Shown one piece after another: positions 1-6,546 of a DNA stretch of 21,442 nucleotides (its first letter is position 1; the number at the start of each line of letters is the position of its first letter). Both the position numbers and the translations under genes were made by a program. The stretch covers positions 1 to 21,442 of the forward strand of contig CAJUOA010000055.1 in assembly GCA_910587785.1 (NCBI GenBank). Reading direction: 5' to 3'. This DNA comes from an uncultured Oscillospiraceae bacterium. Its GTDB lineage: Bacteria > Bacillota > Clostridia > Oscillospirales > Oscillospiraceae. Below the pieces are notes generated by a model. The model searched no databases and was not told where the DNA came from. It saw nothing but the letters and a program-made list of their open reading frames with translations.

Positions 1-12
1 AAAATGGCTGAT

Positions 13-993
13 TTAGGCGGTAGGCTCCTCGATGCTCTTCCGGAAGAGGTCCTCCTCGATCTGGCAGAGGGACAGCCGGGGCAGAAGGCAGAGCAGACGC
101 TCCTTGAGGGACTCGGCCTTCTCCACCTGCCCTCCTCTGGAGTACATCCTCCGCAGAGCCATGAGGAAACCAAACTCATACTCCTCATCGCATACCTCCA
201 GGATCGGCGGCAGATACTGCTCGACGAAATCCGTCTTGTCCAGATTGAACGCGGCGTCAAGGATGGGCTCCCACATACCCAGATTTTTCTCCGTTGGCGG
301 GTCCAGGAGTTCCCGGATCGGGCCCTCCGCTTCCTCATAGACGGCAAGGACCTCCTCATAGCGCTGGGAATTCACCAGCATATGGAGACAGCGCTGGAGC
401 GTGATTCCATCCGGGTGCTCGGCCAGCTCCCGGCGGCGCTCCTCCAGGGTCTCGCGGCCCCGCCCCAGGTGGAGGCTGAGGTGATCCTGCTCCAGCCTCA
501 TGCGCAGATACCAGGGGTGCTCCGGGTGGCCCTCCGTCTTCTGCACGAAGCGGCCGGTGATCTCGCAGGCCCGCTTGAAGGCCTCCCGGCCCTGGTTGAT
601 GAGCACATGGATTTTCAGGCTCTCCAGCTTGTCATGGTCCCGCATCAGTGTTTCCGCGTCACCCAGACCGCCGCTCAGGGCGGCGTCCACCGTCTGGAGC
701 TGGGAATCGATCTGCTCCATAGCCTCCCGGAGGGAGCTGTCGTCCCGGAGGATGGAGTACTTCACCGCCAGGTCCTCTGTGCGCTCCAGGCTGGTCACGC
801 CGAAGAGCTCGTCGATGCTCACGCCGAAAAAGGTGGCGATCCTGGGCAGAAGGGTGACCTCCGGCGTGCCGCTCCCCACCTCCCACCGGGAGACGGTCTG
901 GGGGGTCAGGTAGAGGTACTCCGCCAGCTCCGTCTGGGTGACATTCCGCTTCTTTCTCAGCAGGGCGATCTTTTCTCCGATTGTCAGTTTCAT
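13..993 (-). CDS. XRE-family HTH transcriptional regulator
   Basis: A 326-residue protein with an N-terminal Cro/C1-type helix-turn-helix at about residues 5-60. The recognisable parts are TQTELAEYL, TPQTVSRWEVG and an FGVSIDELFG end. The remaining ~260 residues are helical and Leu/Glu/Arg rich, which suggests a TPR-like sensor or dimerisation region, although no repeat is certain. Such proteins usually bind operator DNA as dimers and sense a ligand or peptide through the helical part; the ligand here is unknown. The ATG at 993 was chosen because AGGAGG lies 7 bases upstream and the HTH begins immediately. An in-frame ATG 45 bases further upstream has no better site. The gene has its own promoter and lies downstream of, and in the same direction as, the 1091-1861 gene. 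The HTH call is firm; the target is unknown. Confidence 0.88.
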   Translation of the reverse strand: MKLTIGEKIALLRKKRNVTQTELAEYLYLTPQTVSRWEVGSGTPEVTLLPRIATFFGVSIDELFGVTSLERTEDLAVKYSILRDDSSLREAMEQIDSQLQTVDAALSGGLGDAETLMRDHDKLESLKIHVLINQGREAFKRACEITGRFVQKTEGHPEHPWYLRMRLEQDHLSLHLGRGRETLEERRRELAEHPDGITLQRCLHMLVNSQRYEEVLAVYEEAEGPIRELLDPPTEKNLGMWEPILDAAFNLDKTDFVEQYLPPILEVCDEEYEFGFLMALRRMYSRGGQVEKAESLKERLLCLLPRLSLCQIEEDLFRKSIEEPTA

Positions 994-1039
994 GAACGTT
1001 CCTCCTCTGTCAAACTTCCGGCCCCTTGGGACCATCACC

Positions 1040-1068
1040 AGTATGACAGAAAAGGAGGGCGCTGTCCA
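1040..1068 (-). promoter_or_regulatory. sigma-A promoter of the XRE regulator
   Basis: Read on the minus strand: -35 TGGACA (1063-1068), a 17-base spacer and -10 CATACT (1040-1045), preceded by an extended -10 TGT. It lies about 47 bases upstream of the regulator start. It falls just after the stop of the upstream gene, so the regulator can be expressed independently of it. Confidence 0.6.
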
Positions 1069-1090
1069 GCAAGGCAGGCTTGTAAAAAAT

Positions 1091-1861
1091 TCAACCGCCC
1101 CGCCGGAAGAGCTCCGGCAGGAGGTCGGACACCTCCGGGTACATCAAAAACCCCGTGCCGACGCCCAGCTCATTGCCCATCTGGATCTTCCGGCGGAGGG
1201 TCCCGGCGTCGTCGAAGAGGACGAAGCGGCTCTCCCCGTCCCCGGTGGAGGTGAAGTACCTGGCGCAGAGGTCGGCGGAGTAGAAGACGCCCGGGCCCTT
1301 CCGGCTCAGAAGCTCAGAGAGGACCTCGCCGCTGAGGGGCTCCCCCTCGCCGGTGGGGCAGGGGAGGGGGAAGCTCATGCGCAGCCGCTGGAGATCCAGG
1401 GCAAGGCGCTGGATGCCGAAGGTTCCGGCGGCCTCCTCCAGCCGGGTGCGCAGGGTGCCGCCGGAGATGGCGGTGCAGATGAGCACCCGGGCCCGGGGGA
1501 CCTGATGGCCGTAGGCCTCGGGGACGAAGAGGGCGCGGTTGTTCCGGGCGAGGACGGTGCTCAGCGCCTCCAGGAAGGCGGTACGGTCGGCGCTGGGGGG
1601 CTGTTCAAAGTCCGCCAGCACCCCGGGGAAGCCCCGGTTGCCGCACTCGCGCCACACCTCCCGGACCAGGGCCCCGGCGTCCCGGATGACGCCGCAGTCC
1701 TGGTCCCCCAGGACCATGAGCCCGCCCTGGGTCCGGGCCAGCAGGTTTTGGCGGGTGAGATGGCCGTCCCGGCCCACCCGGTAGGCTACATGGGCCGCCC
1801 GGTCGGTGTACCGGAGGGCCTCCCGCAGGTTCTCCGGCGTAGTGGCTAAGTAGATCTGCAC
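1091..1861 (-). CDS. hypothetical protein, possible TIM-barrel (GH18-like) fold
   Basis: A 256-residue protein with no signal peptide or membrane segment, so probably cytoplasmic. It starts at a GTG, with AAGGGGG about 7 bases upstream. The pattern of alternating short hydrophobic strands is compatible with a TIM barrel: GGLMVLGD, GVLADFE near residue 80, RALFVPEA, RVLICTAISGG and GVFYSADL. The acidic end of GVLADFE resembles the catalytic DxE strand of family 18 glycosidase-like proteins, and GFLMYPEV resembles a closing strand. This is similarity by eye only, and the full DxxDxE motif is not present. It is divergent from yqeG across a 73-base gap. The function is unknown and a catalytic role is not established. 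Confidence 0.7.
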   Translation of the reverse strand: MQIYLATTPENLREALRYTDRAAHVAYRVGRDGHLTRQNLLARTQGGLMVLGDQDCGVIRDAGALVREVWRECGNRGFPGVLADFEQPPSADRTAFLEALSTVLARNNRALFVPEAYGHQVPRARVLICTAISGGTLRTRLEEAAGTFGIQRLALDLQRLRMSFPLPCPTGEGEPLSGEVLSELLSRKGPGVFYSADLCARYFTSTGDGESRFVLFDDAGTLRRKIQMGNELGVGTGFLMYPEVSDLLPELFRRGG

Positions 1862-1874
1862 GGTCAGTTCCCCC

Positions 1875-1903
1875 TTGTGGAATGGTGAAATATGTGCTAT
1901 ACT
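1875..1903 (+). promoter_or_regulatory. sigma-A promoter of yqeG and the M24 peptidase
   Basis: TTGTGG (1875-1880), a 17-base spacer and TATACT (1898-1903). The TG one base before the -10 makes it an extended -10 promoter, which would compensate for the poor -35. It is 32 bases upstream of the yqeG start. Confidence 0.6.
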
Positions 1904-1934
1904 ACCCCCATATTATGCGACCAAGGAGGGCCCT

Positions 1935-2444
1935 ATGCCGTTTTCCCTGATACCGGACCAGGTTTTTGCGCGCTATACCGACCTTACGCCCCAGGTGCTG
2001 AAGGACTTCGGGGTGGAGCTCCTGCTGTGCGACCTGGACTACACCCTCGCCCCCCGGAGCATGGCGGAGCCGGACGGCACCCTGCACACATGGCTGGAGG
2101 GGTGCCGGGAGGCGGGGATCACCGTGATGATCCTCTCCAACAACCGCTCCAGCCGCCGGGTGGAGACCTTCTGCTCCCAGCTGGGCATCCGCTACGTGGG
2201 CCATGCGGGAAAACCGAAGACCCGGGGCTACCGGGAGGCCATGGCCATTGCCGGGGCGTCCCGGGAGGAGACGGCCATGGTGGGCGACAAGCTCCTCACG
2301 GACGTGCTGGGGGCCCGGCGGAGCGGGGTCCTGGCCCTGATGGTGGAGCCCCTGGGAGGCCCGGTGGGGGCATGGAACCATGTGCTTCACGGGCTGCAGA
2401 GGCCCTTCAAATGGATCGCAAGAAGGAGATGCAAGAGGAAATGA
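1935..2444 (+). CDS. yqeG: YqeG family HAD-IIIA phosphatase
   Basis: A 169-residue HAD superfamily hydrolase, normal length for YqeG. Motif I is CDLDYTL, with the nucleophile and acid/base aspartates at residues 33 and 35. Motif II is LSNNRS (Ser68), motif III is the lysine in GKPK (Lys93), and motif IV is VGDKLLTD (Asp118, Asp123). All catalytic positions are present. Family members are phosphatases; B. subtilis YqeG sits with ribosome assembly GTPase genes, and the substrate here is not visible from sequence. The start was chosen because AAGGAGG precedes it by 5 bases; upstream in-frame residues lie within the promoter. Its TGA overlaps the ATG of the following peptidase gene (ATGA), indicating translational coupling. 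Confidence 0.92.
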   Translation: MPFSLIPDQVFARYTDLTPQVLKDFGVELLLCDLDYTLAPRSMAEPDGTLHTWLEGCREAGITVMILSNNRSSRRVETFCSQLGIRYVGHAGKPKTRGYREAMAIAGASREETAMVGDKLLTDVLGARRSGVLALMVEPLGGPVGAWNHVLHGLQRPFKWIARRRCKRK

Positions 2445-3511
2445 GCAGATTTCACAAGATCGCGGAGAAGCTTTCCGGGCGCGGCCTGGACGCCATGATG
2501 GTCACCAGCGGTCCCAACCGGCTCTACGCCGGCGACTTCGCCTCCAGCGCGGGGATGGCTATCGTCACGGAGAAGAAGACCTGGTTTTTTACCGACAGCC
2601 GGTACATCGAGGCCGCGCAGAAGAACATCCAGGGCGCGGACATCCAGGAGTTCACCCGGGAGAAGCCCCTGCTGGACCTGGCCAAGGAGGTCATGGAGCG
2701 CAACGGCCTGAAGAAGGTGGGCTTTGAGGAGCGCTACACCACCGTGCAGGACTACGAGCGCTGGAAGGAGAAGCTCCCCTGCGAGCTGGCGCCCGCCTCC
2801 ACCTTGTTCAGCGAGCTGCGGTCGGTGAAGGAGCCGGAGGAGATCGAGCGCCTCGTCGCCGCCCAGCGCATCGCGGAGAAGAGCCTGGTGGAGACATTGG
2901 ACTTCATCAAGACCGGCCGCACGGAGAAGGAGATCGCGGCCTTCCTCCTGTACCGGATGCTCTCCAACGGCGCGAACCGCATGAGCTTCCCGCCCATCGT
3001 GGTCAGCGGGGCCAACAGCAGTATGCCCCACGGCGTGCCCAGCGACAAGCCTGTGGCGGACGGGGACTTCCTCACCATGGACTTCGGCTGTATGCTGGAC
3101 GGCTACTGCTCCGACATGACCCGCACCGTGGCCATCGGCCACGCCACCGAGGAGATGGACAAGGTCTACCACACGGTGCTCCAGGCCCAGCTGGCGGGTA
3201 TTGCCACCGCCAAGGCCGGTGTCACCGGCAGGGCTGTCCACGAGGCAGCCGCGAAGGTCATCGCCGATGCGGGCTACGGCGCGTACTTCGGCCACGGGTT
3301 CGGCCACGGCCTGGGTCTGGAGGTCCACGAGGACCCCAGCGCCAACATGGCCAACGACAAGCCTCTGCCCGTGGGCGCGGTGATCTCGGCGGAGCCGGGC
3401 ATCTACATCCCGGGCCGGTTCGGCGTGCGCATCGAGGATGTGGTGGTCATCGAGGAGAACGGGTGCCGGGATATTATGGAGGCGCCGAAGGAGCTCATCA
3501 TCATCAAGTAA
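2441..3511 (+). CDS. M24 family Xaa-Pro aminopeptidase/dipeptidase
   Basis: A 356-residue cytoplasmic metallopeptidase that removes an N-terminal residue next to proline. Residues 1-125 form the creatinase N-terminal domain (TSGPNRLYAGDFASS, TDSRY). Residues 130-350 form the pita-bread catalytic domain. All five metal ligands are visible: Asp214 (MDFG), Asp225 (CSDMTRT), His289 (HGFGHG), Glu318 (AEPGIYIPG) and Glu332 (RIEDVV). The start at 2441 overlaps the yqeG stop and has AAGGAG 12 bases upstream. The frame stays open far upstream, but that part is the shadow of yqeG. In many Firmicutes this gene precedes efp; here it is followed by a hairpin array and no efp. PepP and PepQ cannot be distinguished with confidence. 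Confidence 0.92.
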   Translation: MSRFHKIAEKLSGRGLDAMMVTSGPNRLYAGDFASSAGMAIVTEKKTWFFTDSRYIEAAQKNIQGADIQEFTREKPLLDLAKEVMERNGLKKVGFEERYTTVQDYERWKEKLPCELAPASTLFSELRSVKEPEEIERLVAAQRIAEKSLVETLDFIKTGRTEKEIAAFLLYRMLSNGANRMSFPPIVVSGANSSMPHGVPSDKPVADGDFLTMDFGCMLDGYCSDMTRTVAIGHATEEMDKVYHTVLQAQLAGIATAKAGVTGRAVHEAAAKVIADAGYGAYFGHGFGHGLGLEVHEDPSANMANDKPLPVGAVISAEPGIYIPGRFGVRIEDVVVIEENGCRDIMEAPKELIIIK

Positions 3512-3514
3512 CCG

Positions 3515-3656
3515 GCGCGAAGCGCAAAATAAAAGTTTCGTCCACCTTTTCAAAGGTGGTGGAGTCCAGGCAACAGCTAGCCGAAGGCTAGCCAAGCCCA
3601 AGCTGGCGAAGCCAGCGCAGGGGGCAAAGCCTCTGGTGGGTTTGGGCGAAGCCCAA
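3515..3656. repeat. cluster of GAA-triloop hairpins after the M24 peptidase gene
   Basis: Four different short stems each close on a GAA loop: GCGC/GCGC (3515-3525), GCTAGCC/GGCTAGC (3576-3592), GCTGGC/GCCAGC (3602-3616) and TTGGGC/GCCCAA (3642-3656). A fifth perfect palindrome, CCACCTTT/AAAGGTGG, lies at 3542-3559 with a TC loop. The stems differ in sequence while the loop stays the same. No open reading frame is convincing here. It could act as a 3' RNA stabiliser, a terminator module or an intergenic repeat family; which of these is not visible. Confidence 0.75.
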
Positions 3657-3670
3657 CATCCCCCCGTCCA

Positions 3671-3711
3671 AAAACAAAAGGGACGCGAACGTGTTGTTCG
3701 CGCCCCTTTTT
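3671..3711 (-). terminator. rho-independent terminator, probably bidirectional
   Basis: On the minus strand, GGGGCGCGAAC and GTTCGCGTCCC form an 11-base stem with one G-U pair and a 5-base loop. TTTTGTTTTT follows. It begins 8 bases after the stop of the stalk/PepSY gene. On the plus strand the stem is followed by TTTTT, so it can also end transcription from yqeG and the peptidase. Confidence 0.85.
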
Positions 3712-3718
3712 ACCTGGT

Positions 3719-4771
3719 TTAATCGTCGATGGGGCCGGCATCAAACTCCAGGATCGCGCCGGTGGCGGCATCAATCTCGAAGTCGTACTCCATGCCGCTG
3801 TAGACGATCTCGATCTCATAGATGGTCTTGCCGTCGTCCCGGTCCTGCTTGGCCTTGACGATGTGGGAGGCGGCAGCGCCGGGGACCTTGGAGAGCGCAA
3901 GCTCCTTGGCCTCGTCCAAGGTGACGGGGGAGCCGGTACCGGGGGTGTAGTGCTCTGCGTCGTGGTCAAAGCTGATGATCTCGCCGGTGGCGGCGTCGAT
4001 CTCGTAGTCGTACTCCTTAGCGCCGCTGTAGAACTCCACGTCATAGACCTGGCGGCCGTCATCCCACTCCAGCTTCTTCTGGATGAAGGTTACATCCTCC
4101 GCCTTCAGTCCGGCGTGCTCCAGGGCCTTAGCCGCAGCATCCTCGGCGGTGAGGAGGCCGTCAGGCTTTTTGACGGGTGTCTGCCCCTCGCCGGAGAAGG
4201 TGTCCGCGTCGGTGACCAGGCCGGTGAGCTTGACGGTCTTGGTCTCGCCGTCCCATTCCACCTGCTTGCCCATGATGCCGCCGATGGCCCGCAGGGGCAG
4301 GTAGGTGGAGCCGTTATAGAGCAGGGGGTGGACCGTCTTTCCGTTGACGTCGGTGAAGGTGCGGCTCTCGCCGTCCAGGACGATGGTGAAGTCGTCCCGG
4401 ACCTCGGCGGTAACGGTTTCAACAGCGGCGTCCTTGTCCGGTGTTCCGGCGGTGGCATCGGCAGTGCGCCTGCCGGAGAGGGTGACGGTAAGGGTGTCCT
4501 GGTTCCAGTCCACGTTCTTGCCCATGATCTCGCCGATGGCCCGGACAGGGAGGTAGGTGGTGCCGTCGCAGAGGATGGGCTGGACCTCCTGCCCCTCCGC
4601 GTTGTAGAAGGTCTGCTCCTTGCCGTCGATGAGGATGGTCATATCGGGGCGAAGCTGGACGTCTGCCTGGGAGACCGCCCCGGCTCCGGCGGTCAGGCAC
4701 AGGGCCAGGGCCCCGCAGCAGACCGGCAGGGCCAGATGGCGCTTGATGGAACGGGTGGTTTTTTTCATCAT
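3719..4771 (-). CDS. exported protein with two copper amine oxidase N-like (stalk) domains and two PepSY domains
   Basis: A 350-residue secreted protein. The N-terminus is basic (MMKKTTRSIKRH), followed by a hydrophobic core and an AGA-type cleavage region near residue 32. Two stalk domains follow, at about 40-100 and 125-185; each ends in a near-repeat, TTYLPVRAIGEIMGK and STYLPLRAIGGIMGK, followed by a tryptophan strand. Two PepSY domains occupy about 200-272 and 280-350, with the paired motifs EIDAATGEIISFD and EIDAATGAILEFD. PepSY domains are commonly linked to protease inhibition or control at the cell surface, and stalk domains to cell wall or extracellular presentation. AGGAGG sits 8 bases before the ATG at 4771. 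It has its own promoter and terminator, so it is monocistronic. The domain calls are strong; the role is inferred. Confidence 0.88.
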   Translation of the reverse strand: MMKKTTRSIKRHLALPVCCGALALCLTAGAGAVSQADVQLRPDMTILIDGKEQTFYNAEGQEVQPILCDGTTYLPVRAIGEIMGKNVDWNQDTLTVTLSGRRTADATAGTPDKDAAVETVTAEVRDDFTIVLDGESRTFTDVNGKTVHPLLYNGSTYLPLRAIGGIMGKQVEWDGETKTVKLTGLVTDADTFSGEGQTPVKKPDGLLTAEDAAAKALEHAGLKAEDVTFIQKKLEWDDGRQVYDVEFYSGAKEYDYEIDAATGEIISFDHDAEHYTPGTGSPVTLDEAKELALSKVPGAAASHIVKAKQDRDDGKTIYEIEIVYSGMEYDFEIDAATGAILEFDAGPIDD

Positions 4772-4811
4772 GGTTTACTCCTCCTGATAGAATGGGTAGG
4801 CGTCTTGCTCA

Positions 4812-4840
4812 AGTATAGCAGGTCAGGGGGAAAAATGCAA
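4812..4840 (-). promoter_or_regulatory. strong sigma-A promoter of the stalk/PepSY gene
   Basis: Minus strand: TTGCAT (4835-4840), a 17-base spacer and TATACT (4812-4817), about 40 bases upstream of the ATG at 4771. The spacer contains CCCCC and no obvious operator. Confidence 0.75.
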
Positions 4841-4860
4841 GACCCTTCCCGGGGGCCGCG

Positions 4861-5985
4861 TCAGAGGCCGGCGCTCTGCATCCATCCAAAGAGGGGCGAC
4901 AGCGGGATCATGAACAGGGAGAAGGCCATGGACGACACGCTCACCAGCGTGGCCCGCTGGGCGGAGGGGAAGCGGGCGTTGAGCCGCTTGTCGCTGACCA
5001 GCTGCAGGGCGTCGTCCAGCATCCCCGCCGCAAGGCCGGAGGCCATCAGCACCGGCAGGAGCGTCCCCCGGGACAACAGGGCGCAGAGGACTGTGCCGGT
5101 CCCCGCCAGCGCCGCCGCCTTCCAGTAGGGCAGGCGGTCCAGGGGGGCCGTGATCAGTCCAGCCAAGCCTCCGCCCAGCCCCAGCGCGAACAGCGCCGGA
5201 CCCAGCAGGGCGGGGGCTGTCACCGCCGCCTCCACCCGCTCCTGGAGGAAGAAGCGGGTCAGCGTAGCGCAGGCTCCGATCAGGGCGTTGACCAGCATGA
5301 TGGCCCCCGCCGTCCGGTCGGTCCGGAGGAGGTCCCAGGCCCCCAGGATTGTGTCCCGCAGCGCCGCGGGAAGGGCGCGCGGCGTGGCGGCGGGGCCCTC
5401 CCGCCCGGGGCACACCGGCTCGGTGAGGCTCAGCGCCGCCGCGAGCCCCAGCAGGGCGATGGCCGCGTCCAGCAGGCAGGCCCTCCGCCAGCCGAGGATC
5501 ATCGTAGCTCCGGCCAGGAGCATGGCCCCGCCGTCGCTGAGGCGGTAGACCGCGTTTTGCAGGGAGGAGAATTTCAAATACCCGTCCTCCTGGCCCGCTT
5601 GGAGCATGGTCTCGTAGGCCATGGCCTCCCGGGTGCCGGACTGGAGGTTGAACCCCAGCGCCAGCACCGCCATGGACAGGCACACGCCCGTCAGGCTCTC
5701 CGAGCACATCAGCAGCAGGGGGGACAGCAGGAACATGGCCTGCCCCGCCGCCAGAGTCCGCCTCCGGCCCAGGAGGTCCGCCAGGAGGCCGGAGGGGAGC
5801 TCACCGCAGAGGCTGACGGCGTGGAACACGCCCTCCGCCGCGCCGATCTCCACCAGGGAGAACCCCCGCAGGGCCAGCAGGAGCACCCAGATGCTCCCCG
5901 CCGGACGGAACCCCGCGCACCACTCCAGCAGCAGGAGCGTCCGCTTTTGCCGGGGGAGGGGGAAGTGTTTAGTATTTTTGGGCAT
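4861..5985 (-). CDS. MFS transporter
   Basis: A 374-residue integral membrane protein with about 11-12 hydrophobic segments. The MFS signature between helices 2 and 3 is present as GLLADLLGRRRTL near residues 60-72, and the first helix carries GSIWVLLLALRGFSLVEIG. It resembles drug or metabolite efflux members of the family, but no substrate can be read from the sequence. The ATG at 5985 was chosen because the protein then begins with a short basic tail and helix 1; the AGGA upstream is 13 bases away, which is weak. An upstream in-frame start would add a non-hydrophobic extension through the hairpin at 6041-6060. It points the same way as the stalk/PepSY gene, which has its own promoter between them. 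Confidence 0.88.
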   Translation of the reverse strand: MPKNTKHFPLPRQKRTLLLLEWCAGFRPAGSIWVLLLALRGFSLVEIGAAEGVFHAVSLCGELPSGLLADLLGRRRTLAAGQAMFLLSPLLLMCSESLTGVCLSMAVLALGFNLQSGTREAMAYETMLQAGQEDGYLKFSSLQNAVYRLSDGGAMLLAGATMILGWRRACLLDAAIALLGLAAALSLTEPVCPGREGPAATPRALPAALRDTILGAWDLLRTDRTAGAIMLVNALIGACATLTRFFLQERVEAAVTAPALLGPALFALGLGGGLAGLITAPLDRLPYWKAAALAGTGTVLCALLSRGTLLPVLMASGLAAGMLDDALQLVSDKRLNARFPSAQRATLVSVSSMAFSLFMIPLSPLFGWMQSAGL

Positions 5986-6040
5986 AAAAATTGCGCCATC
6001 CTTTCTTTTTTGAGTAAGAAAAGGACCGGCGCGGCCTGTC

Positions 6041-6060
6041 TGTGACAGCTTCCTGTCACA
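6041..6060. promoter_or_regulatory. perfect stem-loop in the MFS gene leader
   Basis: TGTGACAG and CTGTCACA form an 8-base perfect stem around a CTTC loop (GAAG on the minus strand). It is 55 bases upstream of the MFS start and lies in its leader. There is no T tract directly behind it. It may be a protein binding site or an RNA structure affecting expression of the transporter. Confidence 0.55.
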
Positions 6061-6092
6061 TGAAAAAGGGCGCACTGGTCCTGTGGACGGCC

Positions 6093-6121
6093 ATATCACA
6101 GCCTAAAAAGTGCAGAATCAA
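6093..6121 (-). promoter_or_regulatory. weak candidate promoter of the MFS gene
   Basis: Minus strand: TTGATT (6116-6121), 17 bases and TGATAT (6093-6098). The -10 is poor. It is placed to give a leader that contains the stem-loop at 6041-6060. The rest of the 5986-6318 intergenic stretch holds only this, the stem-loop and the promoter at 6218-6246. Confidence 0.3.
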
Positions 6122-6217
6122 GCCATTTTGCACCCAGCGCATCCCTCTGCTCTCCTTTCGTGAGATGGACACAGTGTAGCACAAACAGCGGGACCTGTCA
6201 AGCCGGGAGAGTGGGAC

Positions 6218-6246
6218 TTGCAAAACCGTCCCGCCTCCTGTATAAT
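6218..6246 (+). promoter_or_regulatory. strong sigma-A promoter of the small membrane protein and tgt
   Basis: TTGCAA (6218-6223), a 17-base spacer and a consensus TATAAT (6241-6246), 72 bases upstream of the first start codon. Confidence 0.8.
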
Positions 6247-6318
6247 GGCCCTATTCAATCGTTCGCGTCCCGTTCCCCGGAAAAGACCGGGGGACCGGGG
6301 CGGGGAAAGGAGCACACG

Positions 6319-6546
6319 ATGCTGTCGCTGTTGAAGGGATCGGTAGGGGAAACTGCGGCCCCCCTTATTTTTCTGGTGCTTTTCCTGGTCATCGTCGGCG
6401 GCGCGCTGTGGGTGACGCCCCGGCTCGCCAAGTGGCTGGACCAGCGTGAGGCGAAGAACAAGAGCTATTTTGACGGAATGCTGGAGGAGGACCCGGCCGA
6501 AACGGCGGATACCTCCGTCCAAAAGGGGGGAGACAGCCATGTTTGA
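6319..6546 (+). CDS. small single-pass membrane protein upstream of tgt
   Basis: A 75-residue protein. Residues 14-33 form one transmembrane helix (PLIFLVLFLVIVGGALWV), followed by a charged region RLAKWLDQREAKNKS and an acidic tail, so probably N-out/C-in. GAAAGGAG lies 9 bases before the ATG. Its last 8 bases overlap tgt, and both are driven by the promoter at 6218-6246, so it is translationally coupled to tgt. YajC is a frequent neighbour of tgt, but the conserved YajC region after the helix is missing and it is too different to call. The family is unrecognised. Confidence 0.75.
   Translation: MLSLLKGSVGETAAPLIFLVLFLVIVGGALWVTPRLAKWLDQREAKNKSYFDGMLEEDPAETADTSVQKGGDSHV

Noticed and set aside
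4..1254. 416-codon plus-strand open frame over the XRE regulator
   Set aside because: It is antisense to a clear HTH gene with promoter and Shine-Dalgarno; the product is Leu/His/Gln-rich noise.
2387..3601. 404-codon open frame antisense to the M24 peptidase
   Set aside because: It is the mirror of a well-conserved peptidase with all metal ligands; the product is compositionally odd and has no recognisable motif.
3515..3656. Possible CRISPR array in the hairpin cluster
   Set aside because: Only the GAA loop is shared; the stems differ in sequence and length and there are no equal spacers or direct repeats.
6041..6060. CRP/FNR-type binding site reading of the TGTGA...TCACA dyad
   Set aside because: The half sites are separated by 10 bases instead of the usual 6, so it is reported only as an unassigned dyad.
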